From assembly GCF_000524195.1 (NCBI RefSeq), contig NW_020170401.1:650327-714326 (forward strand): a stretch of 64,000 bases of DNA, given 5' to 3'. The position numbers and the translations under genes are program-made. Below, in pieces: positions 24,715-38,578 of the stretch; position 1 is the first letter of the stretch; each line of letters begins with the position of its first letter. Source of the DNA: Echinococcus granulosus. Lineage: Eukaryota > Platyhelminthes > Cestoda > Cyclophyllidea > Taeniidae. Below the pieces are notes generated by a model. The model made no database searches, was not told where the DNA came from, and was given only the letters and a program-made list of their open reading frames with translations.

Positions 24715-27700
24715 GTGATTCTTCTTCTTGACCTAGCATTTAATAGCACTATTCAAAGTATTTATTAGTACCTGCGATAATAATGTTAACAGTAATGTTG
24801 CATTCAAACCGATTGTGTTGATGGTCGCTCTCTTCCTCCTCACTTGCCTGCCCGGCTGCTTGTGTCACCTCACTTTCCTTCACCCCTCGCTCCTTCACCC
24901 TCTCCCCATCTTCTCCTCTCCCGTCTCACTTTTGTTTGTACAGCGCGAGATGTCCTCTTCCACCCTATTTTTTTAGTGTGTGCTTTTACAAATAGGTGTG
25001 TTTATTATTATACCTATATGTATGTATATGTATGGGGTAGGTCCTATCTTCTTGAAATACAATGTCTCTGTTGCCAAAAATTCTTAACTATTTTCATCAT
25101 CGCTCTCTTTTGAATGTTTCAATCGTTTGTTGTGTGCGATTGCGGTTGAAGTATCTCTTTGAAGATGTGATGGATTAGTCTCTGGTTCCTCATCTGTTTG
25201 TCTCCAGGGTATCGATAGGGCAAGGTGATTGAATTGGGCCGTCTTATTCCATGCACTGGGAGTCAGTTTAGAGATGGGAGGTCATATCAATGGGTGGAAG
25301 CTCAGTATTCACCATCTGTATCGACATGAAGATCGGAATTCCGTAAGGCGGGTTGATGTCTCAGTGTTCCTCTGCTACTTGAAATCAGTATTACTCTAGA
25401 GCTCATTGTCTACCAGCCATGATCTACCCATGGGTCAAAACTGGTTAGTTTTTTTTAACTTCGTGTTTGCATTATCACGATTCTGTAGGTTTGTCCATTG
25501 CAGGCTAGTTTCACACCATCCAAAGGTTGAGTTTTGCAACCGAATTGTCCCTTAAACGCTGTAACGGTCTTGGAAGATAACTTTTTAAAAGGGTCAAATT
25601 TAAGTTCCTTCCTTCTTGGAACTACTTTGCGGAAACGAATGTCCGACTTGTAAACCATCTTCCCACGAACACCCTTCCACTTTTGAACAAGCATTAGATA
25701 GGCACACCCGAATAGGGTGTCTCAACGAGATAAGGGTTTCCTTGAGTGTTACTGAGTTTTAACCCTTTGTAAGGAGAACACTGTCTATCGTTGAAAGTAA
25801 TTTATGGAAAGTCGGACTGTTACCTTTGATTTGTTGGGCCAATGAGAAAACAGCCACTTTTCCAGCACCTTAAGTTATCCTTGAAGACGCAGTAGTCCGA
25901 ACCTCACGACGTCATGAAGATGGCCAAAATGTGGAGACTGACGAGCCCTGTGCGAGTCTAGGATTCCTTTACATCCATCATGCTGTATGTGACCTTCAAG
26001 CAAAAGTCGTACCAGTGTGTTACGCCATCTTATCAGCTGTTGTTGTCCAGTTGCTCCCAAAAGCGATTTGCCTGGGACCACATCGTTATTTTTTTTATGG
26101 GCTCCACTTCATGATCGGTGTCTTAGGCCATACATCAAAGGCAGGAGAAGTAATTAAGCTCCAACAATGCACACATGCATACACACTCACTGAAGAGGCA
26201 CATTTCAAAACGCATTAAAGGCCGAAAAATGTTTTTTTTATCGCCATGCGTGCTGTAGGAAGGTTGGCAAAGAGGGGTGGACTGGCTGGCTGGTGGGATA
26301 GCTGGTAGTAGTAGTAGTGGTGGTAGTAGCGTCCTCTGCCCTGCCCTACTGTCGTCTCTTAGCGATTTGGCTTTATGTTATCAGGGCATGAGAATCACGA
26401 ACGGCCATACATATATGTGGTGTATGCATAGAGAGGTAGAGAGAGGCGCAGTGCCATAAATCGCGTTTACGACGATCAGATATTAATGTGAGTGGGCGGG
26501 TTGGGGAAGGGGGATACTAACTACTACTGGGGGGTATTGTGCTTATTTATGGGCCTTGGTGAAATACTCAGGAGTTGGAACTGGCTACGAGTTAATGGGA
26601 GAGCCAAGCTTGGGTGTCTTGACGTAATGCCTTCACGGAAATGCATGAGGGGGGAGGGAGGGGTTGGAGTGAGTCGACACCGCAGCAGACAAATCGCATT
26701 TGGATGGAGGGGGCTCCACCGTGTGGTCACCAGCTTATCGACTCGCCCGTCTTCCCACTTCACCCTCTTCTCCGCCTTGCCATCTCTCCATTATCTCATT
26801 AACACTGTCTGCCGGTAATTTTGCCACGTAGGGTAAGGAGGCGAAGTATAATTAATCAGTTATGGTAATACCCTAGTGATATTATCATCCTGGAGTTGAA
26901 AGTAGATTGAAGAAAATCTCCAATGCTTGAATTTAAACTTCGGTCAGTAGTGTAGGTGACGGCAGTTGATCAGGAACCTGTGCTTTCAAGTTGTCAAGAC
27001 CTGAACTACTCAAACCTAAACATTGACCTTGAATAGCAGAAGTAGTCGTAAAAAATTGAAAAGCATGCCGAAAATTATGAAGCGGGATGCAAAGGGAATC
27101 AAAGTGACAACATTTGTGCCATTAGTAGACAACGATTAAAGATTGAATTAGTTGGCAAAAAAAACCAATTCCTAAAGTTATAAGAAGTGGACTGGCTAAA
27201 CAACGGTCTAATGCATTGTAAATTGCTGTCATTTCTAGAATTTCTTCCTTTTACAAAACAGCAAAGTACGCCTAACCTTAGCCCACCGTGCTGTTATTTC
27301 TCAGTCAGCCATTCTATTTCACGTGAGGCCACGTGGTTGTCTGGTATTGAAGCCAAGGGAAAGTGATAATCATCGCTTGGAAAAACAGCATTCGAAAGGT
27401 GCCGAAGGATGAGTTGAAACAGTTTCTCCCAGCCTCCCTTTTCCCCTTAAGAGATCGCAGTACGAGGTCGTTACGAAAGATAAGCTTTGCGGTGTTATGG
27501 AGTGTTGCAGGATACATTGTCTTGCGGACGGTCCCTGAAGCGGCTTTCCATCTGTTACTGCATCGATGGTGGCGCAGTTGGTGTCCGCCCGGCTCTACGG
27601 ACCTTTGCCGAGAGTCTAAAGTAACAGGTAAACCGTGTCGCAAATTGATGGCTTGGGCCAATAACAATGGACTAGATGCTCCTGATATAAGGCCATGATC

Positions 27701-28403
27701 GGAGTGATCATAAGCGTGAAGTAGGCAGTGGAGTAGCTGGACTGCAAGGTTGACTGCAGTAATAATATTCCAGCTCACTTTCATACTGAATGCACAGCAG
27801 TTCCTTGCATTCCATTTGACTGGCGGACTGACTTCTCCCTACAACTGACTGTACAGTGGGTAACTACTAGCAGCTCATCGACTTCAATCAAAACTGCTCT
27901 CGGACACAGAATAGAATACGTACGACAGAAGAACGTCCTGACGTCATTGCGAGATGCTGGACGAGGCTTGTCGTGACTTCCACACCTTACCCTACCCTAC
28001 TCTATAAAAAAAGATTATTTTGCATAGAACAATGCACGAGGTTATTGCAGCCCCAACATAGCGCAATAATACTTGTCAGGGGTAGGGAGACCCGTCAAAG
28101 CAATGACATGGTGTCATGTAAATGAACGTCACTGCCACCGAGTGGAAGAAAGCTGTCATTTAGTTGAATAGCTCAACTTTACACCACCCAATAACAACGA
28201 TGAATAGTGTGGTTTTTGAGGCGTTTCCAAGCCACATTGGGGCAGAAAAAAAATTTTAATAGTATAAACTGTACTGCTTCTCCACCTATCCGCTTTCTTG
28301 ACCACACCGCTAAAATTTTCACCCCCATGACAGGCTTTCAGACGTCCACACCGGTGGCAATTACTCGAAGCCTCAAAAAGGATCACTTGCCACTGCAACA
28401 ACG

Positions 28404-28560
28404 ATGTGGCACCTCACCTCGCGTCCCACTCGAGTTGGAGTTGCTGCACCACCCATGTGGGCTTCTAAGCCGGTGAGGTTGTGTGTTGACTTCATGAGAG
28501 AAAACCACCGTACTCAGTACCACCCCCATGCACATCAGCACATCACACAGAACGTAATGG
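28404..28560 (+). mobile_element. Possible reverse-transcriptase relic
   Basis: The plus strand encodes MWASKPVRLCVDFMRENHRT, which faintly recalls the gypsy-type WAS...RLCVDYRxLNxxT block. No later reverse-transcriptase block follows in any frame I read. A chance match is likely enough that I rate it low. Confidence 0.2.
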
Positions 28561-31500
28561 CACTTTCACAACAGGCCGTGAAAGTCACGGTGCCGCTGCC
28601 AGCTAGAACAATCCACTTTGAACACGCCACTTTTACTCCAGATGGCATTTACCCCACCACCTCACCTACAGACAAAACTGTCTGAAAGCCTTCCACGCCT
28701 TTCTTTGATTCTGTAACGACCCATGTTAAACCTTGCCTCAAGACGATTTCCAAGGTAATGTCATGCTCCCAGAATGCCTTAAAACTGCGTTCTCCACAGC
28801 TAGGGTGAAGGAAAGTGTCATTCTCACAAAATTTGTTTGTTTTAAATGTACCCTTGGCTACGCAGGGCCTTAAATGTTCGGGGTCTGAATTTTTTGTTTT
28901 GTTTGTCTCACCTTCTGGTCGTGCCTATAGAGCTTCCTAGCCCCTCTGGCCATTAATAATAACTCTTCTTCTATCTGGATTGGTGGCAAGTTCTTTTCCG
29001 TAAAAATACTCACTAACTAAATCATGTACTCTAGTGAAATTTAATGCCGTCAACGTGACGTCTGTGTTTGGGTCCACACAAGACGAGGCATGGAAAGTTT
29101 GCAGAATTCGCCCATTCTGATTCGTTCAATTCGGATCTGAAGCTATTCCAAGTATTGCAATTGGAAGAAACGACGCCTCTATTTTTCTTAATTCCCTCTG
29201 CCTAATTTTCACTTTTGACAACTCATTTGACTATCCAACGACAGTTCAAAGTTAAATGTGGCTCAACCGCAAGGCTCCCTTCATGTCAACTCAAACTGAA
29301 CATAAATGTGCTTTTATAGTATAAAATTTTCCCAAAATGTTAACTGATGTTTTGAAGCCTTTCATACGCATGTCATAAACCTCTTTCCCGAAGTCATAGT
29401 AGGCCATAGCAGTCTGGAAGAAGGAGCATGTCAAATGAGAAGAAAGGCTAACAGCAGAAATGGAGGAAGGACTGAAGTTATCGCGTAGTTGAACGAACGA
29501 ATAAGAGTTCCTGCGTATCGAAGGAGGTGAAGGGGTCAGGATCATGAAACACAGCTTTTTACAAGTACACTGGCATCTAAAGGCTACTCCGCCTAATGAA
29601 ATCACCATCAGGCGAAATAACTTTTTCTAGTTGACGCATTGTGAGAATATTTGTTGGTAGCCCCCTCAACGACGCCCCCCTTGTGAAATCAAACTAGAGA
29701 GCCCTTTGATCTACCCTCTGGACTCATATGCTTGGCAATTGTTTCTAGCCATTGATTCATTTTACGAATGTGGGCGTCATTCTCTCGCTCTGTAGCCCCA
29801 ACAACAAAAAGAGATGCTGAAACTGCGTTTTGTGATTCTTCCAACTTTCTGAATAGGTTCAATGGCTGTCAAAATATCTGACCATCATTCGTACAATTTT
29901 CGAAGGAGGTTAGCAGGTTTTTTCAGAAAAATTATTTGAAGAACCAAAGCTTAGAATTAATATGGTTAGTGACGGAAGTGACTGAAGGTTGTGCACCTTT
30001 TCTTCCCTCGTGAGGAGTGTGAAGTGCCAACTATAATTTGACCTAGGTCATGTCAGGGTCTATAGTTCCAAGATAAAGTCTCTCGCACTCCGCAGGCCTA
30101 AGAATGTTGGAAAACATGGTAACGAAGACGTAAAATGGAAGTACAAACTACATTGCTTCTCCCTTCATTCTCCTGTGGATCCATTTTTGCCCGGTGGACC
30201 GGCTGGGTCACCCCAGAACCAGAATAGCCTTAAAATTTCAAAATGGACGGTTTTGCTATCGAGACAGCACTGGAATTCACTGTTATTCTACGCCTCCACA
30301 ATCAAGCACAATGCGACTGCCAAATCCCCTCCTGCCGCTGGATGATAACAATGGTGCCTACCTCTAGCAAACTCAGCTTCAACTGGGCTTTAATTTCACG
30401 GCTGTTCACTCCACTTCTCATGTGATTGTTAAATATTACCAACAAGGGAATATGGAGAATAAGGAGGATAAGAAGGCCGTAAAACTTAATCTTCTATTCT
30501 ACGCATTCCATCATCTTCCATCACATCCAATCCTGAGGTATTCTTAATGATGAATATTATGGTGTGAGGTCTTGACCTGTTCTATGAGGAATGGACTTCC
30601 TTCTCACTAATTAAATCATCGGCCATTGGTCCTGACATTCTTGACTATGCCACAAAGAGTTTTCATGCAAATCTCCTAGTTGCGTCGACCTGTATCATGT
30701 TGGATTATGTCCACCTCAACAGTAATTACTCTTTAACCTTCTACAAGGGAATAGTTAGACGGTTATTTCACAGTGAACCAAACACCTACAAGGAGCATAG
30801 ACTTGGAGGACTGAACAAGTGTTGCCTTGAAAGTGTAGGCTGACGGTGAGTGGATTGTTCCTTCTCTTCACGTTCCACGACTTACAAAGTCCATCGCACT
30901 CAATTATGCTTAGCATCGCTGGCATTTACTCCTGACACCAGTAATTGCCTATTACTTTAACAAACGATGGTGTTAAATTCCTCATTATTATTATTTACTA
31001 GAGGCCCTTCCTCAGTGTGATGCATCCACCTGCTTTCGAATTGTTTGAACCATTTTTATCTGGACGGTGAGTTCTGTTGCCTTTTGTTAACTTTGACATT
31101 AACTGAGCTACTCTCAAGTTGTGGAGCTGACAAACTTTAACAACATGGTTTCGGTGATCAAAATAACAGGGGAACTGCCCAGGACGGGACGTAGTGATAG
31201 ACTGGCGAACACCCATGCCTCATGGCGGTACACAAAATACTGCATCTCATTACTTCTCTCCCAAGTTGAAAGCAGTCATTGTGACGAGGTGTGTCGAAAA
31301 TCGTACGGATGTCTTCTGTTCACCTAGCCCAACGAAATGGGTAAGGCAGGGAACAACCACTTGTAAAAACAGCAAATCTTCCGGTCTTCGTCTCGCAATC
31401 ATTTGCTCCGTGAGGAACAGAGCTATCCCTCGAGTCGCAGAACAAGGTAATTAATTTATAACCACCACCCACTAATTTAAAATCACACTTTTTAATTTGT

Positions 31501-32344
31501 CCTCAACTCTGCCCACTTTTCTGTTGATTTCGGCGCTTTGCACCATAAATTTCACTTTTCCACTGTTACAACCGTCCTGGACGGTTATCCTGCGGAGTGT
31601 CTCCCTCCCTTACTCCCCACCACTCTCCCCACACGTCATACCTAACATGTGCCGCTTTCCGAATAAATCAACCAATTTTATTCCCAATCGTCTTTTCCCG
31701 GTGTCCCTGTGGACTAACCAAATTCCGAAGTTATTACAAGAGGAGGTGGTGGTGGTGGGCGGAGGGGTTCGCGTGTGTGCGGTCTGGTCCTTGCACCCCT
31801 CCCTTCTCTCTGCGCTGTCTCCCTGCCTCCCTTATTCCCTTGCTCACTATTGCCTCTAACGAGCGAAATGAGCAGTCCAGACAGGCATTGATATCAGATA
31901 CCGGCGGCCAAATGGAGGATTTATGCGTTAGAGGCACCGATTTCAACGCCTGATAAAACACTCAACTCGTTCTCCCCCCTCTCCCCCGACCCCCATCTTG
32001 CTCTGCCCCGACCCTTGGTCCTCCCGCCCACTTGGGGCAAAAAAACTCTCCACTCTACCGTGTTTTCAGTTAAAATAACATCCAAACATTTCGTTTTGTT
32101 TTGCACCCGCCCGTTTTTTAGGCCTGAAGTTCAAAAGACAGACACTTGTCTAGGAGGGCAAGGGAAAGACAGGAATGCTTTAAAGACCTGGATCAAAGGG
32201 CATTCAGAAGAAGTCTCGTGAAAAATGCGATGATCAAAGGTCTCTGGAGGGTCAAAGAAGTGGAGTAGGGCTACCGTTAACCATATAAGTTTATTTTTTG
32301 ATAAGGAAATGAAGCTTTTGAGACAAAATTGTACAATCTTAATT

Positions 32345-32460
32345 AGTTGTACTTCCGTCGGGCAGCGTGGCCCCTGTGCCATGCCAGTAACCCCCAGCCC
32401 TTCTGTTCGTCGGAAATATATAATTTACCCTATTTGTACGCCTTCCTTCGAGTTCAGGAA
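32345..32460 (-). repeat. Short interspersed repeat, copy D (partial)
   Basis: The reverse complement shows the family blocks: GACGGAAGTACAA, GGCATGGC and AGAAGGGCTGGGGG. Truncated relative to copies A-C. Confidence 0.6.
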
Positions 32461-33235
32461 AGTCTCGAAGTGCTACATTGATTGCAGCTTAAAGCGACCC
32501 CCTATTCTGAAGGTCAACTGTCTTGGTTTCCGTTCTTAAGTGTGGAACCTTACCGCTACGGAAAAAGAGCGGAAAATCTGTGACGGCCACTAACAGAGGG
32601 GTTGAAAATGATGTCTACCTTCAAAAACTACCCCATTTCCATATCTGGCAGGAATGTTAATAACAGTTGAACCGACATCAGCCGTAAAGTACTTCGTAAA
32701 GCTCGTTACGGAACAGTCAATGGTACGTGGATGAAGGCGTCAATCGGTTGAACACACAATAGCTCCTCCAACTCTCTACTAGCTAGCCAGAACCTTGATA
32801 GGCCGATATGGCTGGGTAGCGCCAAAGTGGAAAAAAAGTGATAAGGGGGAGAGATGCAAACCTTATCACCACGATACTACTTTATTAAAAGACGGCTTTA
32901 GGTCTAGTGGTCTTACGAATAGCAATGAATATAGGTGATGACCTACACATTTTTCCTTCACCCAATGCAGTTCCCTAATAAGACAGAACTCGGATCCACT
33001 GGAATTGTCAAGAGACATCGTTGACGTTAGAGTCATATCTTTGCCGTCACAGGCAAATTCGATGACCGGTTAGTTTGTGGTCGTCTTTATCTTACAGCAC
33101 CACGTACGTTATGATGGCCGGCACGAAAGGTTGCCTAAGGGAATCGCCAAGGGCAAAGCTCAAAAGGAGAGGGGAGTCAATGTAACTCTTTGACGATTTT
33201 TTTGACTGTTCGTGTTAGTTTCGTGGACTCTTAAA

Positions 33236-33362
33236 GCTTCGCGGTTGTAATTCTGCTCGCGGTTATCACCCTTGGGCCATGCCGGTAGCTCCTCACCCCT
33301 TTTATGCATCGTCAATACACTTTCTGTCCTGGTATTATGCCTTATTTTGTCTTCGAATAGGA
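33236..33362 (-). repeat. Short interspersed repeat, copy E (partial, diverged)
   Basis: The reverse complement has GGCATAATACCAGGACAG, GTATTGACG and CCGGCATGGCCC. It is older than copies A-C. Confidence 0.5.
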
Positions 33363-34099
33363 CTCAGAGACTACAGTATCCCCGAACCAATTTTGAATAC
33401 TTAAGTTGAATGTAACTTTGCCTTTGAAATGACTGGATTGGAATGCTTTTCCAAGTTGGAGGTTTAACAACACAGCTTTTTGGTGCTTTTTAATTGCACT
33501 AAATCTTTTACAGTTCTATCTAGACGCATATCCCTTTTAGAACGGACTTTTGATAGTGCGGCTCTCTCAGTTTCCGCCATAACTTGATGGAATTGTGTAC
33601 AATGCATGGATATGGAAATACGTCGGTCTCTCAGAACAGTACCTTACATTGTGCTCACCGCCTTGAACCCGCACGAAATCTCTTCAATCTGGTGAATGAG
33701 AGCAAGGTTTGTCTGTGTGCCTGTCTGTCTGTCTTATGGGGTAGAGATGACTTCGCTCCAAAGCTGGAGAGGCCAGTTTAGCATCAAATTGGTTGGGTAA
33801 CACTTGAGAAAGGTGTGGCAGAAAAGCAACATACCACCAAAAAGACTGATTTGCACAATTAAATTGTTAACACATATCTCAAGTCGTTGATTCACCGCGT
33901 CCAAAAAAGCATCCTTCTTCTGATCAGGCAGAATTACGTCATGTTCGGATCAAAAATGTGACAATATATATCCTTGTTTGATTCGGCTTTTCCTTTAAAG
34001 AAAATGTGGTTTCTTAAGCGATTCCGTAGTCATTTAAATGCCTGTGTAGTGATCTTATTGTTTGACTAACTTTTCATTTCGGATACGGAGGTGCCAAAG

Positions 34100-34202
34100 A
34101 CTGCGCTTTTGTACTTCCGCATGGCGGCATGACAGCCGAGCTAGATCAGTAGTCTCACCCTCCCATCCTCAGTCCCTCTGTGCGTCGACTTCGACTTCAG
34201 GA
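34100..34202 (-). repeat. Short interspersed repeat, copy F (partial)
   Basis: The plus strand reads GCTTTTGTACTTCCGCATGG then CGGCATGAC, the reverse complement of the family's GCGGAAGTACA end. It continues at low similarity to 34202. Confidence 0.5.
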
Positions 34203-34509
34203 ACCACTCAAGGCACTACAATCACATTTATCATCAAAGTACCGAGCGGCGAGGATCTTCTCTAATCTGTGCATAATCGGTGAACCAATTTTTTCCGTGA
34301 TCACTCACATCTACGCATAGAGGGAGAGGGGGAATGCAATCACCTGCCTCATGAGAAGTAGAGGCGCTTTTAATGATTGTGCAGTGGTAATTTGTGGATG
34401 AAATGTGATATTTATGGGACAAATTTTATGTGCCCATTCATAAATCACCGCAAAGGCCACAAAGACTAAAGCTTTCATTAATTTGGCACACAATTGTGAT
34501 AGTCCTTTT

Positions 34510-34705
34510 ATTTGTTAACTCACCATAACACTTTGTTTCCTGTTATTTATTAAACTCTGCATTTAGTTTACGTGAACACTTAAGGCTCCGCTTTTGTACT
34601 TCAGCTGAGCTACACAGCCTCCGGATCATGCCAATGGCCCCCCAGCCCTTCTGCACGTCGGTGATACATTTTCTAGTCAAGTAGTATGTCTTCTTTCGAT
34701 TACGG
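34510..34705 (-). repeat. Short interspersed repeat, copy G (near full length)
   Basis: In reverse complement it carries the 5' region, CCAGCCCTTCTGCACGTCGG (plus strand), the TGTACTTC block and the distal GAGTTTAATAAATAA end. It is the fullest member of the 32-35 kb cluster. Confidence 0.6.
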
Positions 34706-36025
34706 TTAAGCGAACCCTCCGATCACCGCTGTTCGTACTTCCGTTTTGGCCATCCAACCATTTTTATGGCCTTCGTCTTCTGTGCTTGTACGACAGCTTA
34801 CGAATATGGAGGAGAAATGGAAGGCTGCAATGTCTTTGAAACAAGAGGTATTTTGAGAAACCATTGACAAGTTGAAAACCAAAGTAAAGCGTGTTTCAAG
34901 TTGTTGCGTGGCGGTTTGGAAGTGCACCAGAAAATCTTTTAATTAATAGACTGGAAAGTGAAGATTTCTGGGTTTCGCAATCGGTTGAGAGGGTCTAGAG
35001 ACGTAGCATACCCTTACCTTCTGGTCCAAATATCCGAAGACACCCATTCGCATCAGTTTGGATCCAATAATACTAGAACGAGAAAATTGGAGTTGCTTTC
35101 GGTGGAGTTGGTCGTAATGGCTGGCGGTGCTTAATTTCCCCGCCTTAACAAACTTTACATTCTATGACTGGAAAGCTCATGGAAGGCTGCTGAAAAGAAT
35201 GAGAAAAGTAAGTAGAAAAGGATGTAACGCAAACAATTCCCTTTGACCACTCATCTATCGGTCTACCTAAATTTTTCGTTTCTTTATGAGTAGAAGCTTG
35301 CAGCCAGACCAGAATATAAAACAGAAAAATTGGGAAAAATAGATTTTCATTTTCAAGGAAAATTTGATAGGGTAGGGCTGGTAGGTTAATAACATCCTCA
35401 TTCTAAAAAAGGCGAAGCTAGGCGTCTGTCGAAGTACCTACTCCTGTTGGAATTTTACAGCATCTGGCAGAAAAATCTTCCGCTAGATAAGGATGCAAGG
35501 TAAGAACGAGGAGAGGTTGAGATGTGTCAGAAATAACATCATTTTCTCTATGTTTCTCTAAGTTAGGGAAGCTCATTTCCTCTCTGAGGAGAGAGAGAGA
35601 CCCGGTAAGAAACAGGAAAAATCATCGAAGCGTAAACATCCGGAGGAGACGAATCAATTAACTTTCAATCACCGCCTTTCAAAAGTACCCCCACCATGGC
35701 TTTTGAAAAAGCATGGCCGAAAGGAAGGGAAAGCTATGAGGTGACGCCTCTTCAATTTAATTTATTCGTTTAGAAGCTGATCGGTCTCAATAATTTATCT
35801 CCATTCGATTTAAGTGAGCTTGTTGTCAGATTATCTTTCTTTTCTCTTCTTCCTCTTCTTTTTCGCCTTCTCAAAATCACTTTAGGATACCAATAACTTC
35901 ATTCAGAATCTGAAGGTGGAACAATTAAATTGGAACAGACGAATTTGTGAGGGAATCCATTAAAAGAAGGAAGGCGAAGGCAGTGGAAAAGGCTGCGACA
36001 GAAGTAATTTCCTTCCACTCTTAAG

Positions 36026-36660
36026 TCACCCGCATTCATCCACCCTGAAAACAGACCTAAGAGCAAACTTAAAGGAAGATTGAACATTCAAGATGCAACA
36101 GAAGTCTTCACTACCCTCACCCCTACCTCTCTTGCATCCTACCGAGGAAGGACAAGGCGCGAAGACGGAAGTGTTTCCCTCTCTTCCTCCTCCTCCTCCG
36201 CCCTCTTCACACTCCTCCCTCGCGCTGACCATCTGTGCACGTGTGCATGCAAGCGTCTTTAATCCCCTCTTCCCCACTTCCTCCAGCCCCAGCTGACAAG
36301 CGACGCGCGTGCGTGAGTGCTTGCCTGCGTAGGTGTGGAGCGGAGAGAGCAAGCGGAAGTTGGGATTGTGCAACCCGCCGGAAGGAAGCCAGTGGGCAAG
36401 TGGGGCAGGCAAGCGGACTGGTGGAGAGATGACACGTGAGCACTTGCATGCGCAGAAGATTGCATTCAAGCCAAACAATGCAGGTTCCGCCGATTGACGG
36501 TAACTTGCGGCTGCTTGATGATGCGTATGTCGGATACTGGATGTCCCCACCTTGACACGCTTTGCATCCTGTGGTGGGCTTGTAAGAGTAATACCAGGCA
36601 GTGTAATAAGGAATCCCATCGAGTAATTTTTAAGGTGTCCTCAAACGCATTGAATGCCAG
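36026..36660. other. GC-rich low-complexity island open on both strands
   Basis: Markedly richer in G+C than its surroundings, with CCTCCTCC-type pyrimidine runs and many CpG. Long frames are open on both strands, including 197 codons on the minus strand (36619-36026), but the encoded residues are compositionally biased without any domain. It could be a regulatory island or a 5' exon; no gene can be named. Confidence 0.35.
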
Positions 36661-38225
36661 CATACGAGTTGTAGGTTAGGCCAGATGGTACTAATAAAGA
36701 TAGCATGTAACAGTGGTAATGAGTACAAGGAACATCGTGCGAGCAAGAAAGCTGCTTAAAATCCAGGATTATTCTCCTGTAGAGCCTACCTTAAATGTGG
36801 CACGGCGATGATATGCTCAACCTCGTGTCAAAGACGATTTTAGTCGTGGTTGTTCATTTCTTAGTTCATAACAGCTATTTCCTTGAATAGCTGGCTTCGC
36901 TAGCCCTCGATCAGTGTACAGCTTGAATCTTTCGCAAACCCCTGTGGGATCTTCTCTCTCTGAAATGGATTCAGGCTTACAGCATCGCTACCTTTCTGTA
37001 CGTTGAGGTGGGTAGAAAATAAGTGCTAAAGCTTCAAGCTCCTGGCGCAGAGGCTAAACGTCGAGGGACTCATAGGGTCAGCGTTGAGAAACAAATATTC
37101 CAAAGAAGGACAACACTTCAACCTTGCTGCCCCTTGACACCTCAGAATCCTGACGATTGGCCTTTACACAGGCGGCATAAAGCTCTGCCCATAGTCTTGG
37201 TGATACCAGTCTTCCAGCCCTTCTGGAAGTCAGTGATGAACCTGAAGCTAGGCTTGTTTCCCTTTTCCTTTATTCAAGGGCAATTTGGGCACTTATTTTA
37301 CTTACTGATGGACTCACTGTGCCCTTAAAAGTGATGAGATGTTCCCAGCCTACAAGAAGGATGCGAGCTTGCCCAATCTTCACCACAGCCACGCCTCATA
37401 CCACCGAAGGAAGGCTGTATTCATGTCATCTATAACGGTAGGTTATTTCCCCGTCAGGCGGATCGGGATCAGACGGGGGAAGCAACTTAATTGCAGCGCA
37501 CGCTCTCCGTACTTTATTCGGTATGGCGTATGGCGCTTTGGCATGCATGACTAGAATGCGGGTAGTGTGTATCAGGGTCACGACTGTACTTTAACCAGGC
37601 AGCCATGCTTGAATCACCAATTGTCTGGGGCGTCCTAACTGAATGTCAGAACCGTGTGTGGTCGTGATGTCCCATCAGTGCGATCGAGCCGTCTACGGAC
37701 GTCCAAAACGGTAGGCGTGGTGGCGGTGCGATAAGCACCGCAATTTTCCCACTCGCCCACACATTGAAAACAAAACCGCTTTCAGATTAGTGCACCCCAT
37801 GACCAGCTAAAGCAACTTCCAGACTAAAATGTCATGATGGTTTTTACTGTCTAAATCAAGTCGCCATCTTGACAAGCACTGGTGGTCATTACTCACACAA
37901 AATCTTCCGAAGCAAGAATGTCGTATTTACTGTAAACCAGAGCCCAGTTTTTGGTGTAAATACAAAACAAAACAATGATTTGAGATTAAAATGTAGACAA
38001 TAGGCTTCTATGCCAACTGCACTCCGCCTTCCTCCACTGCCTGTAAACAAGCCCTGTTTTTAGCTTTCTCTACTGCACGAATTCGTCTAAAATGCATTTG
38101 CGCACTTCCCCCTGCACTTTTACTCTATTTCCAGCATGGTTTATTGTGGCACAGCAAATCCAGGCTTCTTGATAACCATCTGGGAGTGAAATTATGGGCC
38201 TTGGAGTAGACACAACTCTCACCCC

Positions 38226-38248
38226 GTGTGTGTGTGTGTGTGTGTGTG
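38226..38248. repeat. (TG)n microsatellite
   Basis: About eleven perfect TG units. Confidence 0.95.
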
Positions 38249-38558
38249 CATATAAAATCATCCATTCGAGGTCAAAGCTGAGCTGCCAACTAGCGCAGAG
38301 TAAATGATGGATGCATCCATTAAAATCCAGGACGCGCTTTGGTGACTCGACTAGAGAAGGGGGCAGGGAGAAATAATTGCCGAAAGCCCCATTTCCATTC
38401 ATACTATCCAAAATCAAATTGGGAATTGTTGACCCCGGACAGGTAGAAAAGAAGATATGTTTAAAGTTAATACAAAGAATGATCAATTCGCCAAATCAAA
38501 ATTCTTTCATTCAACTAACAGAAGTACGTCATTTCCCTGTAGGGCTGTTTGAACCACT

Positions 38559-38578
38559 GCGTCACATATATGTGACGC
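38559..38578. repeat. Perfect 20-bp palindrome
   Basis: GCGTCACATATATGTGACGC is its own reverse complement. It could form a hairpin or bind a dimeric factor, as the two TGACG half-sites face each other. A related copy occurs near 47163. Confidence 0.8.
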
